Of a stretch of 64,000 nucleotides of DNA, positions 43,374 to 51,485 are shown in pieces. The position numbers and the translations under genes are program-made. Positions within the stretch are counted from its first letter, which is position 1; each line of letters starts with the position of its first letter. The notes beneath the pieces were generated by a model that was not told where the DNA came from, made no database searches, and saw only the letters and a program-made list of their open reading frames with translations. Source of the DNA: Verrucomicrobiota bacterium (GTDB lineage Bacteria > Verrucomicrobiota > Verrucomicrobiia > Chthoniobacterales > UBA10450); assembly GCA_003219695.1 (NCBI GenBank), contig QHQA01000007.1, positions 18,294 to 82,293 of the forward strand, read 5' to 3'.

Positions 43374-43500
43374 GAAAATGACGAAGCACGAATGTTGAAT
43401 GACGAAAGAAGTACGAAGCCCGAATGACGAAGAAGCGACGGACGAGTCCTTCGTCGTTTAACTTTTCGTCATTCCTTCGAGCTTCGGCATTCGGATTTTG
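43374..43500. repeat. Family C word repeat, inverted pair without an ORF between
   Basis: AATGACGAAGCACGAATG...GAATGACGAAGAAGCG on the left and TTCGTCGTTTAACTTTTCGTCATTCCTTCGAGC on the right. The layout equals that flanking the four-helix-bundle ORF at 16411 but the interior is only a few bases. Confidence 0.75.
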
Positions 43501-43580
43501 TTATTCCGCCTTTCGAAATCGACGGCGATCTCTCTCTCGCGCCGTTTGCCTCCTCAAGAAAAATTCCAGAAGTTAAGTGG

Positions 43581-44297
43581 ATGTCTGCGAACATCAAAAC
43601 TGTTCCCCGTCACATTGCGATTATCATGGATGGCAATGGCCGGTGGGCGAAGGCGCGTGGACTGCCGCGCATTAAGGGTCACGAAGCCGGCGCCAAAGCG
43701 GTACGCGAATGCGTAGAAGGCTGTGGCGAATTAAAGGTAGAATATCTGACGCTCTACGCGTTCTCCGCCGAAAACTGGCAGCGCCCGAAAAGCGAAGTCA
43801 TCGCGCTGATGCGTTTGCTGCAAAAGTTTTTGAAGGAGAAAACGCCGGAATTGATCGAGAAAAACGTGCGTCTTCAGGCGATTGGGCGATTGACTGATTT
43901 ACCCGAGAGCTCGCAGCAACAGCTGCACAAGACTATCGAGCAAACTGCTGGCAATACGGGACTCACCCTCATCCTTGCCCTGAGCTACGGCGGGCGGCTC
44001 GAAATCATCGACGGCATCAAGAGCTTGCTGCGCGCGATCGAGTTGGGTCATATCGATAAGGCCATGATCGACGTGGCGATGTTCAGCAAGCATCTTTACA
44101 CCCGCTACTATCCCGATCCAGACCTGCTTATTCGCACTTCAGGCGAAATGCGTCTGTCTAACTTCCTGCTCTGGCAAACGTCTTACACCGAACTGTACGT
44201 CACGCCAAAGCTCTGGCCCGACTTCACCAAGAAAGATCTCTTTGCCGCTGTGGAAGAATTCGGCCGCCGCCAGCGCCGTTACGGAGCTGTGGAGTAA
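43581..44297 (+). CDS. uppS: Isoprenyl (undecaprenyl diphosphate) synthase
   Basis: 238 residues, cis-prenyltransferase. Catalytic Asp17 in HIAIIMDGNGRWA, the FSAENWQRPKSEV substrate loop, and DLLIRTSGEMRLSNFLLWQTSYTELY are all conserved. It elongates FPP with eight IPP units to give the C55 carrier for peptidoglycan and surface glycans. A Glu replaces Gly in the usual SGGxxRLSNF-like region (RTSGEMRLSNF), a common variant. The ATG follows a family C repeat by about 80 bases. Confidence 0.96.
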   Translation: MSANIKTVPRHIAIIMDGNGRWAKARGLPRIKGHEAGAKAVRECVEGCGELKVEYLTLYAFSAENWQRPKSEVIALMRLLQKFLKEKTPELIEKNVRLQAIGRLTDLPESSQQQLHKTIEQTAGNTGLTLILALSYGGRLEIIDGIKSLLRAIELGHIDKAMIDVAMFSKHLYTRYYPDPDLLIRTSGEMRLSNFLLWQTSYTELYVTPKLWPDFTKKDLFAAVEEFGRRQRRYGAVE

Positions 44298-44389
44298 GTT
44301 GAAACATCAAATCTCAAAATCGTCCACTCGGCATGATCCCAACGGATGCGATCGCGATTGCCACGGTGATTTATATCATATCGGTACCT

Positions 44390-44424
44390 TGGAAAGCGTC
44401 GCAGCAGCGACGCACTCCAAAACG
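44390..44424. repeat. GCGTCGC...GCGACGC hairpin with TGGA/TCCA ends
   Basis: TTGGAAAGCGTCGCAGCAGCGACGCACTCCAAA is a near-palindrome in the uppS-fabG gap. A close relative (TGGAGTGCGGCGACTGTCGC...ACTCCA) is at 56468-56500. Confidence 0.65.
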
Positions 44425-44567
44425 CAAAGCGCGTGATGCGTGAAAGCATTCAGGGTCGCGCTTTCTTCCTCCTCGAAACCTTTAGCATAGTTGGTCCGCC
44501 CCGAAAAGGCTGCCCTCGACACACCGCGAGGTGAATCGCTATTGTTCAGGCAACAGTCGGAAGTTAT

Positions 44568-45311
44568 ATGAGATTTGAAGGTCAAGTTGCCATCGTCACC
44601 GGAGCGGGACGGGGAATTGGACGTGCAATCGCTGTGCGCCTTGCAGGCGAAGGCGCGCGTGTGGCGTGCGTGAGTCGCACAGAAGCCAACGCGAAAACGA
44701 CCGCTGACGAAATCAATATCATTCGCGCGAATGCAGCGAGGCCCTACGCGGTGGACGTGGCCGATCACGCTGCGGTGCTGAAAGTCGGCGCGCGCATTCT
44801 CGAGGAATTCGTCAAGATCGATATCCTAGTTAACAACGCTGGCGTAGCGCGCGATGCGATCGCCATGCGGATGTCGCTGGAAGACTGGGATGCGGTCATT
44901 AACACGAACTTGCGCGGCGCGTTTAGTTTTACCCAGGCAATTGTTCGAGCCATGACCAAGCAACGCAGTGGCCGCATCATCAACATCAGCTCGGTGATCG
45001 GCCTCATGGGCAATGCCGGGCAAACAAATTATGCGGCGAGCAAGGCAGGCTTAATTGGGTTCACCAAGTCGCTCGCGCGCGAGCTGGCAAGCCGTAACAT
45101 CACTGTAAACGCAGTGGCGCCGGGCTTCGTTATGACCGATATGACCGCGGGGCTTTCCGATGAAATCAAGAACACCATTCACGCTAAAATCCCGCTAGCC
45201 AGAACTGGGACGCCGGAAGAGATCGCCAGCGCGGTGGCATTTCTCGCGTCCGCGGAAGCCGCATATATCACCGGGCAGGTGCTGTGCGTTGATGGCGGAA
45301 TCGTAATGTGA
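44568..45311 (+). CDS. fabG: 3-oxoacyl-ACP reductase FabG
   Basis: 247 residues, classical SDR. TGAGRGIG (residues 11-18) binds NADPH; NNAGVARD, the Ser of NISSVIGLMGNAGQTNYAASKAG and the Tyr/Lys of YAASK complete the catalytic set. VNAVAPGFVMTDMT is typical of FabG. It reduces 3-oxoacyl-ACP in fatty acid elongation. It is convergent with the ApeP-like dehydratase, so it may serve either general fatty acid synthesis or the minus-strand set next door. No acpP or fabF is adjacent. Confidence 0.93.
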   Translation: MRFEGQVAIVTGAGRGIGRAIAVRLAGEGARVACVSRTEANAKTTADEINIIRANAARPYAVDVADHAAVLKVGARILEEFVKIDILVNNAGVARDAIAMRMSLEDWDAVINTNLRGAFSFTQAIVRAMTKQRSGRIINISSVIGLMGNAGQTNYAASKAGLIGFTKSLARELASRNITVNAVAPGFVMTDMTAGLSDEIKNTIHAKIPLARTGTPEEIASAVAFLASAEAAYITGQVLCVDGGIVM

Positions 45312-45317
45312 GGGGTT

Positions 45318-45398
45318 CTGTAGCGGCGGTCTATGACCGCCGATGGAGCAGCGCGATGCTGCGGGAATGTTTTCGGCGCTCACAGAGCGCCGCTACAG
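45318..45398. repeat. Family A element between fabG and the dehydratase gene (81 nt)
   Basis: Ends CTGTAGCGGCG and CGCCGCTACAG. Inner hairpins are GGCGGTCTATGACCGCC, GCAGCGCGATGCTGC and GGCGCTCACAGAGCGCC. It lies where the two convergent genes end. Confidence 0.9.
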
Positions 45399-45401
45399 TT
45401 A

Positions 45402-45845
45402 TCACGTGCGTTGCATGATGGTAACGCGCCCCTCGGCGATAAGAAAATCATCTGCCGAGACGCGAAATTTATACACGGTGTTGGCGTGATCGCCGAAGAG
45501 GTGATTCGCGCAGATCACCAGTGGCGTTGCAATGTCATCCAGGCGCGCGACGTGCAGGCGCGCGTCGCGCAGCGCGGCCAGGTACCCCGGTGGCGCGGTC
45601 GCGCCCGCCGCGCGCGCTCGCAATCCGCCATGCACAGCGGCGGCTTGTGCACCGTATTCAAAAGCGTGCACGGCGGACAAATGTCCGTTGCGCCGCAATG
45701 GATTAGCCGGATCGCGATGAGTGTGTGTGGTGCAGACAATCGATTGATCATCCCATTGAGTGACTTCGTCCAACAGGCACATCGAACCGGAGTGGGGGAT
45801 CAACGTGCGAATCTCAGCTTTGTTAATCTGTATGGCGTTAGCCAT
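45402..45845 (-). CDS. ApeP-like 3-hydroxyacyl-ACP dehydratase (hot-dog fold)
   Basis: 147 residues. IRTLIPHSGSMCLLDEVTQWDDQSIVCTTHTH is the ApeP/FabZ-like start with the catalytic His in PHSGSM; HLSAVHAFEYGAQAAAVHGGL supplies the acidic helix (Glu in FEYGAQA). These match the aryl-polyene cluster dehydratase ApeP more than housekeeping FabZ. It probably removes water from 3-hydroxyacyl-ACP in a dedicated polyene-like pathway. It is last in the minus-strand set, separated from the acyltransferase gene by hexamer repeats. Confidence 0.85.
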   Translation of the reverse strand: MANAIQINKAEIRTLIPHSGSMCLLDEVTQWDDQSIVCTTHTHRDPANPLRRNGHLSAVHAFEYGAQAAAVHGGLRARAAGATAPPGYLAALRDARLHVARLDDIATPLVICANHLFGDHANTVYKFRVSADDFLIAEGRVTIMQRT

Positions 45846-45855
45846 CGGGTTGGGT

Positions 45856-45947
45856 GTCGCTCCTGCTCCTGCTCGTACTCTTCATTATGTCCTTTTAAAG
45901 TGGGTCTTCGAATCATGAGCATGAGCACGAGCATGAGTAAGAAAGAA
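45856..45947. repeat. Family D hexamer repeat, inverted pair
   Basis: GCTCCTGCTCCTGCTCGTACTC on the left and ATGAGCATGAGCACGAGCAT on the right around a ~30-nt centre; family C-like words follow to 46000. Confidence 0.75.
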
Positions 45948-46011
45948 TGCATTGAGCCAGAGCTTTGCTCGTCCGCCATTCGTGCTTCGTCATTTTCTCG
46001 CCGTGCGAAGC

Positions 46012-46932
46012 CTAATCCCAAAAGGAATAGAAGTTAAACCAGTTGTAAGGAGCAAACTGTGCATAATGCTCGAGGCGCTCAGCGTAGCGCTGCATCCAGA
46101 GCTGGATGTCCTCAGCGCGACGACCGCGATCCAAGACGATCTCATCGGCAAAAGGTTCGAAGTAAATTTCGTAGCGATTTCCGCCGCGGTAGAGTCCAAA
46201 AAACAATATCACCGGGCAACGCGTCATGGCGGCAAGCAAGACAGGGCCGCCTGGGAACGTGGCCGGCGTGCCGAGGAACTGACATTGCGTTGTCTTGTCG
46301 CCGCTGGAGACGCGGTCGCCTAACATGCCGATGAAACAGCCGGCATCCAAACTCTCCTTGACCCTTATCAGTGTATCCGGTTGGTCGGGCGCGATCACCG
46401 TGCTGGCAATCCTAGGATTAAGCGCGTCAAAAAAGCGTGTGATGTTTTGGTTGTGCACGACATCCATCAACACATTCAGCGGAAATTTTTTCTGCATTAC
46501 TCCCAACGCGCGTAAGACTTCGAAGCTGCCCAGGTGCGAGCCTAACAAGAGACTGCCTTTGCCAGTTTCAATCTGGCAGTCCAGGATTTCCTTTCCATAA
46601 ACCGTCACGTCAAAGCGCTCGAATTCACCGCGCAACAGGTAAACGCGATCCAGAATTGTCGCAGCGAAACAATGAAAATGCCGCAAGACGTGCCACCAGC
46701 GGGCTGACTCACCCCGCACACGCTTCAAGTATTGGTAAGATGTTCGACGCGCAGCGCGCGCAGTGATGACAAAATAAAGTGTGATCGGATACAGCAACAG
46801 GCTTGCTGCCCGGCGCCCGATGTGCAGCGCGATCCACGCGATTACTTGCAGTGACGCAGGCGTGCCGCGTTCCGGCAGCTGTGCCCAGTGGTCTGTCTCC
46901 GCGCCTTTAGCTCCCAGGACTTTCGCGGTCAT
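46012..46932 (-). CDS. LpxL/HtrB-like lysophospholipid acyltransferase
   Basis: 306 residues. A membrane-proximal N-terminus (SLLLYPITLYFVITARAARRTSYQYLKRV) and the HX4D/E-like catalytic GSHLGSFEVLRAL, later IGMLGDRVSSGDK and FPGGPVLLAAMTRCPVILFFG, are those of lipid A late acyltransferases. In aryl-polyene-type clusters a homologue attaches the polyene chain to the lipid anchor. The ATG overlaps the methyltransferase stop by four bases (ATGA), so the two are translationally coupled. Acyl donor and acceptor are unknown. Confidence 0.9.
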   Translation of the reverse strand: MTAKVLGAKGAETDHWAQLPERGTPASLQVIAWIALHIGRRAASLLLYPITLYFVITARAARRTSYQYLKRVRGESARWWHVLRHFHCFAATILDRVYLLRGEFERFDVTVYGKEILDCQIETGKGSLLLGSHLGSFEVLRALGVMQKKFPLNVLMDVVHNQNITRFFDALNPRIASTVIAPDQPDTLIRVKESLDAGCFIGMLGDRVSSGDKTTQCQFLGTPATFPGGPVLLAAMTRCPVILFFGLYRGGNRYEIYFEPFADEIVLDRGRRAEDIQLWMQRYAERLEHYAQFAPYNWFNFYSFWD

Positions 46933-48146
46933 TTGTCAATTGCGTCGTTTTGTCCACAAATGGCGCCGGTGAAAAAATGCGGATAGATCTCGCGAATACT
47001 GTAGATGTCCGGCACTACTTTGGCGTGCCTGAGACCTGCGCGCAAAAAAGCGCGGCACCACTGCTCTGCAGTGAGAAAGCCAGGATTCGGACGAAATTCC
47101 GGGTCTGTTTGGATGTTTGTAAAGCTATCCAGAATCTGGAACATCAACTCCGGGTAGATTGGTTGATTATCGTAAGGCCGCAGGCATTCGCCGATCACAA
47201 GCCAGCCATCGCTAGTGAGGGCCGCGCGCGCCTCATTCAAGCTAAACAAAAGATTCTTGGAGATATGCATTACGTTCACGCCATATACGAGATCGAACTG
47301 CCCTGCCCTAACGCCTTGCTTGTCCCATGGCAAATCGAGGTCCAGCGGGGCCCATTCCAGCGGCAAATTTGGATGTCGCCCTGCCAGTTTGCGTTGGCTG
47401 TGGCGCCGGAAGTAGGCGTTCGGCTCTGTAATGAGGTAGCGCTTGACTCGTGGCAACAGCCCGCGTTCGGCAAGCACCTGTAGCAAAACTTCAGTGGCGC
47501 TGCCGCTACCCGCGCCAACTTCCAAAATCCGGAACGTCTGCTGTGCGGAAAGATGATCGGCAGCTAATATTGCGCCCACCCAATTATTCACCGCGTAGGT
47601 CAGGTTATCGTTGTGAAAATAATTCAGCCACAGCGGCACGCCTTCCGTTCCGAGCAGATTCTGATCACCGCTTTGCTGGCCGTTGGCAACGCCCGGATAA
47701 ACGCTTGCAGCGTGATCTAGCAAATCCAGTGTCGCCGCGTTGGCGGGATCAATAGCCAGACCCGCGGCGCGCAATCGTTTGAGATCAGGCGGCCACGGTG
47801 GGCGCCGCAGATGATAGGAGCGCGCCTGGCCGTCAGTCCGCGCCTCTGCGCAGCCGCTTTCGACCATACGTTCCAAGATCCAGGATAAAGCAAGCTTGAA
47901 ACGCGGCTGAAAAGACAGCATGCGACAAAGTTCATCTGCCGATCGCCACTCACCGAGTTGATCCACCAGATTTAACTGGCGGCAAAGATCAACGGCCAGT
48001 TCGATGCTGTATCGTTCCAGCAGTTCAATGCTTTGATACAGGCGTTCGCTGAATACCGCTGGCGGGAATTGCTGGAGCCATTGCGCTAGACGCGGGTCGC
48101 GCGGCCGGATTTCAAACTTGGGCGCGTCAGATGATGGCGCGTTCAC
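46929..48146 (-). CDS. SAM-dependent methyltransferase (polyketide-type)
   Basis: 405 residues from GTG 48146, which overlaps the upstream stop by four bases (GTGA). A TTG at 48170 is less likely. The N-terminal 150 residues resemble a dimerisation/winged-helix region. The SAM motif I is ILEVGAGSGSATEVLLQVL, then DLVYGVNVMHISKNLLFSLNEARAAL and GWLVIGECLRP. This layout is that of methyltransferase domains in polyketide and aryl-polyene clusters. It might methylate a polyene head group or chain. Flanked by a hot-dog protein and an acyltransferase in one operon. Confidence 0.88.
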   Translation of the reverse strand: MNAPSSDAPKFEIRPRDPRLAQWLQQFPPAVFSERLYQSIELLERYSIELAVDLCRQLNLVDQLGEWRSADELCRMLSFQPRFKLALSWILERMVESGCAEARTDGQARSYHLRRPPWPPDLKRLRAAGLAIDPANAATLDLLDHAASVYPGVANGQQSGDQNLLGTEGVPLWLNYFHNDNLTYAVNNWVGAILAADHLSAQQTFRILEVGAGSGSATEVLLQVLAERGLLPRVKRYLITEPNAYFRRHSQRKLAGRHPNLPLEWAPLDLDLPWDKQGVRAGQFDLVYGVNVMHISKNLLFSLNEARAALTSDGWLVIGECLRPYDNQPIYPELMFQILDSFTNIQTDPEFRPNPGFLTAEQWCRAFLRAGLRHAKVVPDIYSIREIYPHFFTGAICGQNDAIDK

Positions 48147-48478
48147 GAAATCACTTTGTCCTTGCAACAAACTTGAAGATGCCCTTCAACTAGTACGCGG
48201 CCTCCGGTGCGACAGCAAAAATTGACTTCGCCCGCGGCGTCACCGTTCGCGGAAAAACATATCGTGAACGTCTGCTCAGGCTTTAGCGGCGCGAGAAACT
48301 TTACCGTTCGGATGCCGGTAAGCTGACACTCTTTGCGCCACTCAAGCAACGCCGCGGCCACTTCGTCGAGGATAACCACTCCCGGAACGATCGGCGCGCC
48401 GGGAAAATGTCCGGCCAAGCTCGGGTGATTGGCAGGAATGGTGCGCCGCGCTTCAAAATTCATATGGCGTAGTTTCAC
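48143..48478 (-). CDS. ApeI-like hot-dog thioester dehydratase
   Basis: 111 residues. ARRTIPANHPSLAGHFPGAPIVPGVVILDEVAAALLEW is the FabA/FabZ/ApeI-type active-site stretch, with the His in GHFPG and the acidic residue in the following helix (LDEV). It is shorter than FabZ and matches the small ApeI dehydratases of aryl-polyene clusters. Its stop overlaps the methyltransferase start by four bases. It probably works with the ApeP-like protein to dehydrate ACP-bound intermediates. Alternative ATG six codons in. Confidence 0.85.
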   Translation of the reverse strand: MKLRHMNFEARRTIPANHPSLAGHFPGAPIVPGVVILDEVAAALLEWRKECQLTGIRTVKFLAPLKPEQTFTICFSANGDAAGEVNFCCRTGGRVLVEGHLQVCCKDKVIS

Positions 48479-48538
48479 TCATCTGCTTGGCGCAGCAACA
48501 CCATAAGCCGCCATTGGCCGAAGTGTTTGCCAGGTTTC

Positions 48539-48618
48539 GGCTGTAGCGTACGCTGTCCTCAGCACAGCGGGAGTTGGCGCAGCAATGGGAATCCGTTGAG
48601 ACAGCGGACGCTACAGCC
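48539..48618. repeat. Family A element upstream of the ApeI-like gene (80 nt)
   Basis: Ends GGCTGTAGCGTACGCTGTC and GACAGCGGACGCTACAGCC, with an inner CGCTGTCCTCAGCACAGCG hairpin. Confidence 0.9.
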
Positions 48619-48674
48619 CTTCTTTTCAAGTGGTCAGGTTCGATGTCGAAGAACCTGGTTATCTGCGCACGCGG

Positions 48675-49994
48675 TTATTTCCCAACTGTGTTGTTTACCG
48701 CAGTGACTGCGATTGCATCGAGAACTCGCTGCGGCGCGTGCGGCGCGCCTTCATCTGGCAATGAAAAACCAAAACGCAGGCAGTAGGACGTGAACGCCCC
48801 GAGCACTTGATCGGGAGCAGCACCAAAGTCCGCCAGTTGATAGTGATGATTGCCACGTCCGTTCCCCGCGCGGCTTGCCATTAAAGCGCGCATGCGCCGC
48901 TCTGCCTGTGGCGACAACGACCAGCCAAAACGATCGTAGATTCGCCCGACCGCGGCGATGGGGTTCCGGCAGATCTGGTCATAATCGATGTCGCAGATGC
49001 GTCCGTTGAGCAGCCGGTCCCGGTCTTCCAGAAATTTCTCCATCGTTTTTGACCAGTACTGGACTGATTCGCGGCAGACGACGACCGGGTCAACGCCGTC
49101 GCTAAACGCGCTGCGAAGGATCGTGATAAGACTTGCTACCGAAGCCATGGCTTCGACCGGCGTCCGGTGCATCTGCACGAACAATGCGTCCGGATAAACT
49201 GAAAGCAGAGCTGGCAATGCAAACATGTGGGTAGGGGCTTTGAGGACCCACCGGCGACCGGCGCGCCGGAACTGGAGATGTTGAAGGAAACGGCGGTGAT
49301 ATTCGTATGCCGGCCGCAAATCTTGGCGAAAAAACCAGTCGCGATACGACGGCACGTAATACATCGTATCAAACTGGTCGCTCATAAACGTGGGGCTCAT
49401 TAACCCAACACATTCCTGAGGAACTTTCGCATCGACAGGGTGCACATGGCGAAAAGTAGGGGCGAGCCAGTTAAACCACTTGCAACTCCGCGTCGCGCGC
49501 TGAATTCGCCGCTTTTCATCGTTCGAAGTTGGCGGAGACGGGGTCATCACTTCCCACATGAGCGGCGAGCGGTGTTCCGGGTCCGCAGCGAGCAAACTAT
49601 GAAGCACGGTGGTGCCGCTGCGGGGCAGACCGATGATAAAGAGCGGTTCGCGAATTTCCTGGTGCGAGATCTCGGGATATAGTTGCCGGTCCCGTTCTAT
49701 CAACAGGCGCGTGCGCAGTATGTGCAACACGTCGAACCGAAGAGCGATTTTGCCGATCAGATTCAGCTGCGCCTCGGTCTGGCAGGATTCCAGCAAACGC
49801 GAGAGCGCCTCAAAAAAATCGCCGTCGCCAAAATCATCGAGGCCGCAGCGTCGCCTCGCGGTCTCGATCAAATCAACCGCTTGCACCCGGACAGATGGAC
49901 TCCGCTTTTTTTCCAGTAGCGCGCCGCATCTATTAAGGAGCCGCACGGGCAGGATCGGACGAGTCTGCCGAAGAGTAGTGGGAGAGGCGTTCAT
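48675..49994 (-). CDS. Sulfotransferase-family protein
   Basis: 439 residues from ATG 49994 (MNASPTTLRQTRP). PLFIIGLPRSGTTVLHSLLAADP is the PAPS 5'-phosphosulfate loop; FVQMHRTPVEAMASVASL and later DIDYDQICRNPIAAVGRIYDRFGW match the 3'-phosphate-binding and C-terminal parts of bacterial Stf/Sulfotransfer_3 proteins. It would sulfate an unknown acceptor, perhaps a lipid or polyene head group. It is upstream of the ApeI-like gene in the same direction but 195 bases away. An upstream extension to 50162 overlaps msrA and is rejected. Confidence 0.85.
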   Translation of the reverse strand: MNASPTTLRQTRPILPVRLLNRCGALLEKKRSPSVRVQAVDLIETARRRCGLDDFGDGDFFEALSRLLESCQTEAQLNLIGKIALRFDVLHILRTRLLIERDRQLYPEISHQEIREPLFIIGLPRSGTTVLHSLLAADPEHRSPLMWEVMTPSPPTSNDEKRRIQRATRSCKWFNWLAPTFRHVHPVDAKVPQECVGLMSPTFMSDQFDTMYYVPSYRDWFFRQDLRPAYEYHRRFLQHLQFRRAGRRWVLKAPTHMFALPALLSVYPDALFVQMHRTPVEAMASVASLITILRSAFSDGVDPVVVCRESVQYWSKTMEKFLEDRDRLLNGRICDIDYDQICRNPIAAVGRIYDRFGWSLSPQAERRMRALMASRAGNGRGNHHYQLADFGAAPDQVLGAFTSYCLRFGFSLPDEGAPHAPQRVLDAIAVTAVNNTVGK

Positions 49995-50140
49995 TTGGTT
50001 AGGGCGTTCAATGTGGCGCAAGTCACCATGGATCGCTATTGGACTTTCGGGCTGTGCAAATGAGGCGCATGGCCGCAAGTCAAGCAGCGAATGAACAAAC
50101 CCTGGTTGCGCATCACGCGCAATCGCATCATCATCTTCAC

Positions 50141-50617
50141 ATGCAAACGGAGAAAGCCACATTCGGCGCGGGTTGTTTCTGGGGAGTGGAAGAAACTTTC
50201 CGCAATTTGAAGGGCGTCTTGTCCACGTCCGTCGCGTACGCAGGCGGAACGAAAGAGAATCCGACGTATCAAGATGTTTGTACGGATAGGACTGGACACG
50301 CCGAGGTGGTGGAGGTGGAGTTCGATCCGTCGCAGATCAGCTATGACGAACTTTTGAATGTTTTCTGGTCGAACCATAACCCGACCACCTTGAACCGGCA
50401 GGGCCCCGACGTGGGAACGCAATATCGCTCGGTGATTTTTTATCATTCGCAAGAACAAGAGGCGACCGCCAGGACTTCAAAGGAAAAGCTGGAAAAGAGC
50501 GGCCGCTTCAATCGGGCAATCGTGACGCAAATTGAACCTGCGCTGAAGTTCTGGCGCGCAGAAGAATATCATCAGCGTTACCTGCAAAAGCGCGGCCAGT
50601 CGCATTGCGAGATCTGA
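50141..50617 (+). CDS. msrA: Methionine-S-sulfoxide reductase MsrA
   Basis: 158 residues from ATG 50141 ([20 protein letters not shown]). The catalytic Cys is in [45 protein letters not shown], the [25 protein letters not shown] and AEEYHQRYL motifs are conserved. It reduces Met-S-sulfoxide. It complements msrB at 18587, although this copy has no signal or anchor and is cytoplasmic. An upstream open frame to 50039 overlaps the divergent sulfotransferase promoter region and is rejected. Confidence 0.96.
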   Translation: MQTEKATFGAGCFWGVEETFRNLKGVLSTSVAYAGGTKENPTYQDVCTDRTGHAEVVEVEFDPSQISYDELLNVFWSNHNPTTLNRQGPDVGTQYRSVIFYHSQEQEATARTSKEKLEKSGRFNRAIVTQIEPALKFWRAEEYHQRYLQKRGQSHCEI

Positions 50618-50644
50618 TGCCGGCCGTTTCAGCAGTTTGCATGA

Positions 50645-50757
50645 TTCCGCCTCTCTCCTTGCGAAGGGGACAGGATCGAGGTGAGGGGATGTTAGGCGGC
50701 GGCATTTTGCCGATATTAAATCCTCACCCTGCCCTCTCCCCCGGGAAGGGAGAAGCG
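50645..50757. repeat. Inverted repeat of the CCTCACCCTGCCCTCTCCC type
   Basis: Left arm CTCTCTCCTTGCGAAGGGGACAGGATCGAGGTGAGG and right arm CCTCACCCTGCCCTCTCCCCCGGGAAGGGAGAAG are inverted relatives. Similar words occur in many unrelated bacterial genomes. It separates msrA from pgl. Confidence 0.8.
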
Positions 50758-50771
50758 TAAGACGCGTGCTT

Positions 50772-51464
50772 ATGAATCGCGAAATCAATCGAACAACAAA
50801 TTTCGTCGCCGACGCCGCTGATTTCATTCTTGAACAGGCGCACAAGACGATCGGCGAACGCAATGAATTCCGGATTGCGCTCTCCGGGGGGAACACTCCG
50901 GCGCCAGTGTACGCCCGGCTTGCGACGATCGCGCACGATCTGCCGTGGGAGTTGGTTCATATCACCTTCGGCGACGAGCGTTGCGTTCCACCTGATGATC
51001 AACAGAGCAACTTCAGGATGGCTCGTGAAACTCTGCTGGCGCCTGCCGCCGTTCCCGAAAAATCAATCATGCGCATGCGGGGCGAAATCGATCCGCAAAT
51101 CGCGGCACAGGAATACCAGGATCACCTCGATCTGATGGCCACTCAGCGCGGCGAACCGATCTATCGGCATGACCTGATTCTGCTCGGCCTCGGCGATGAC
51201 GGTCATACGGCATCGCTTTTTCCCGGGACCGCCGCATTGGAAGAAATAACGCGTCGCGTCGCGGCAAATTTCGTTCCCAAGTTGAACGCCTGGCGATTGA
51301 CTTTCACCTTTTCGCTCATCAATCACGCGCGCCACATATTGTTCCTCGTGGGCGTCTCGAAAAGTCCGGAGTTAATCGAGCGCGTGTTAGAAGGCGACCA
51401 GCAGTTGCCTGTCGCGCGAGTGAATCCAACGGCAGGAGAACTGACATGGATGATCGAGGAGTAG
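50772..51464 (+). CDS. pgl: 6-phosphogluconolactonase
   Basis: 230 residues from ATG 50772 (MNREINRTTNFVADAADFIL). RIALSGGNTPAPVYARLA, VHITFGDERCVPPDDQQSNFRMARETLL and LILLGLGDDGHTASLFPGT are the DevB/SOL-type motifs. It hydrolyses 6-phosphogluconolactone in the oxidative pentose phosphate pathway. zwf and gnd are not in view. The stop TAG at 51462-51464 belongs to a small GTAGC...GCTAC palindrome. The next gene starts 22 bases later. Confidence 0.95.
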   Translation: MNREINRTTNFVADAADFILEQAHKTIGERNEFRIALSGGNTPAPVYARLATIAHDLPWELVHITFGDERCVPPDDQQSNFRMARETLLAPAAVPEKSIMRMRGEIDPQIAAQEYQDHLDLMATQRGEPIYRHDLILLGLGDDGHTASLFPGTAALEEITRRVAANFVPKLNAWRLTFTFSLINHARHILFLVGVSKSPELIERVLEGDQQLPVARVNPTAGELTWMIEE

Positions 51465-51481
51465 CACAGCCTGCGCTACTA
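51460..51481. repeat. Minimal family A palindrome at the pgl stop codon
   Basis: AGTAGCACAGCCTGCGCTACT: arms AGTAGCACAG/CTGCGCTACT. It overlaps the pgl stop and ends just before the next start codon. Confidence 0.75.
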
Positions 51482-51485
51482 TAAT

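Noticed and set aside
48675-50162. Longer sulfotransferase start at 50162
   Set aside because: It would overlap the msrA coding region; the internal ATG 49994 gives the usual family length.
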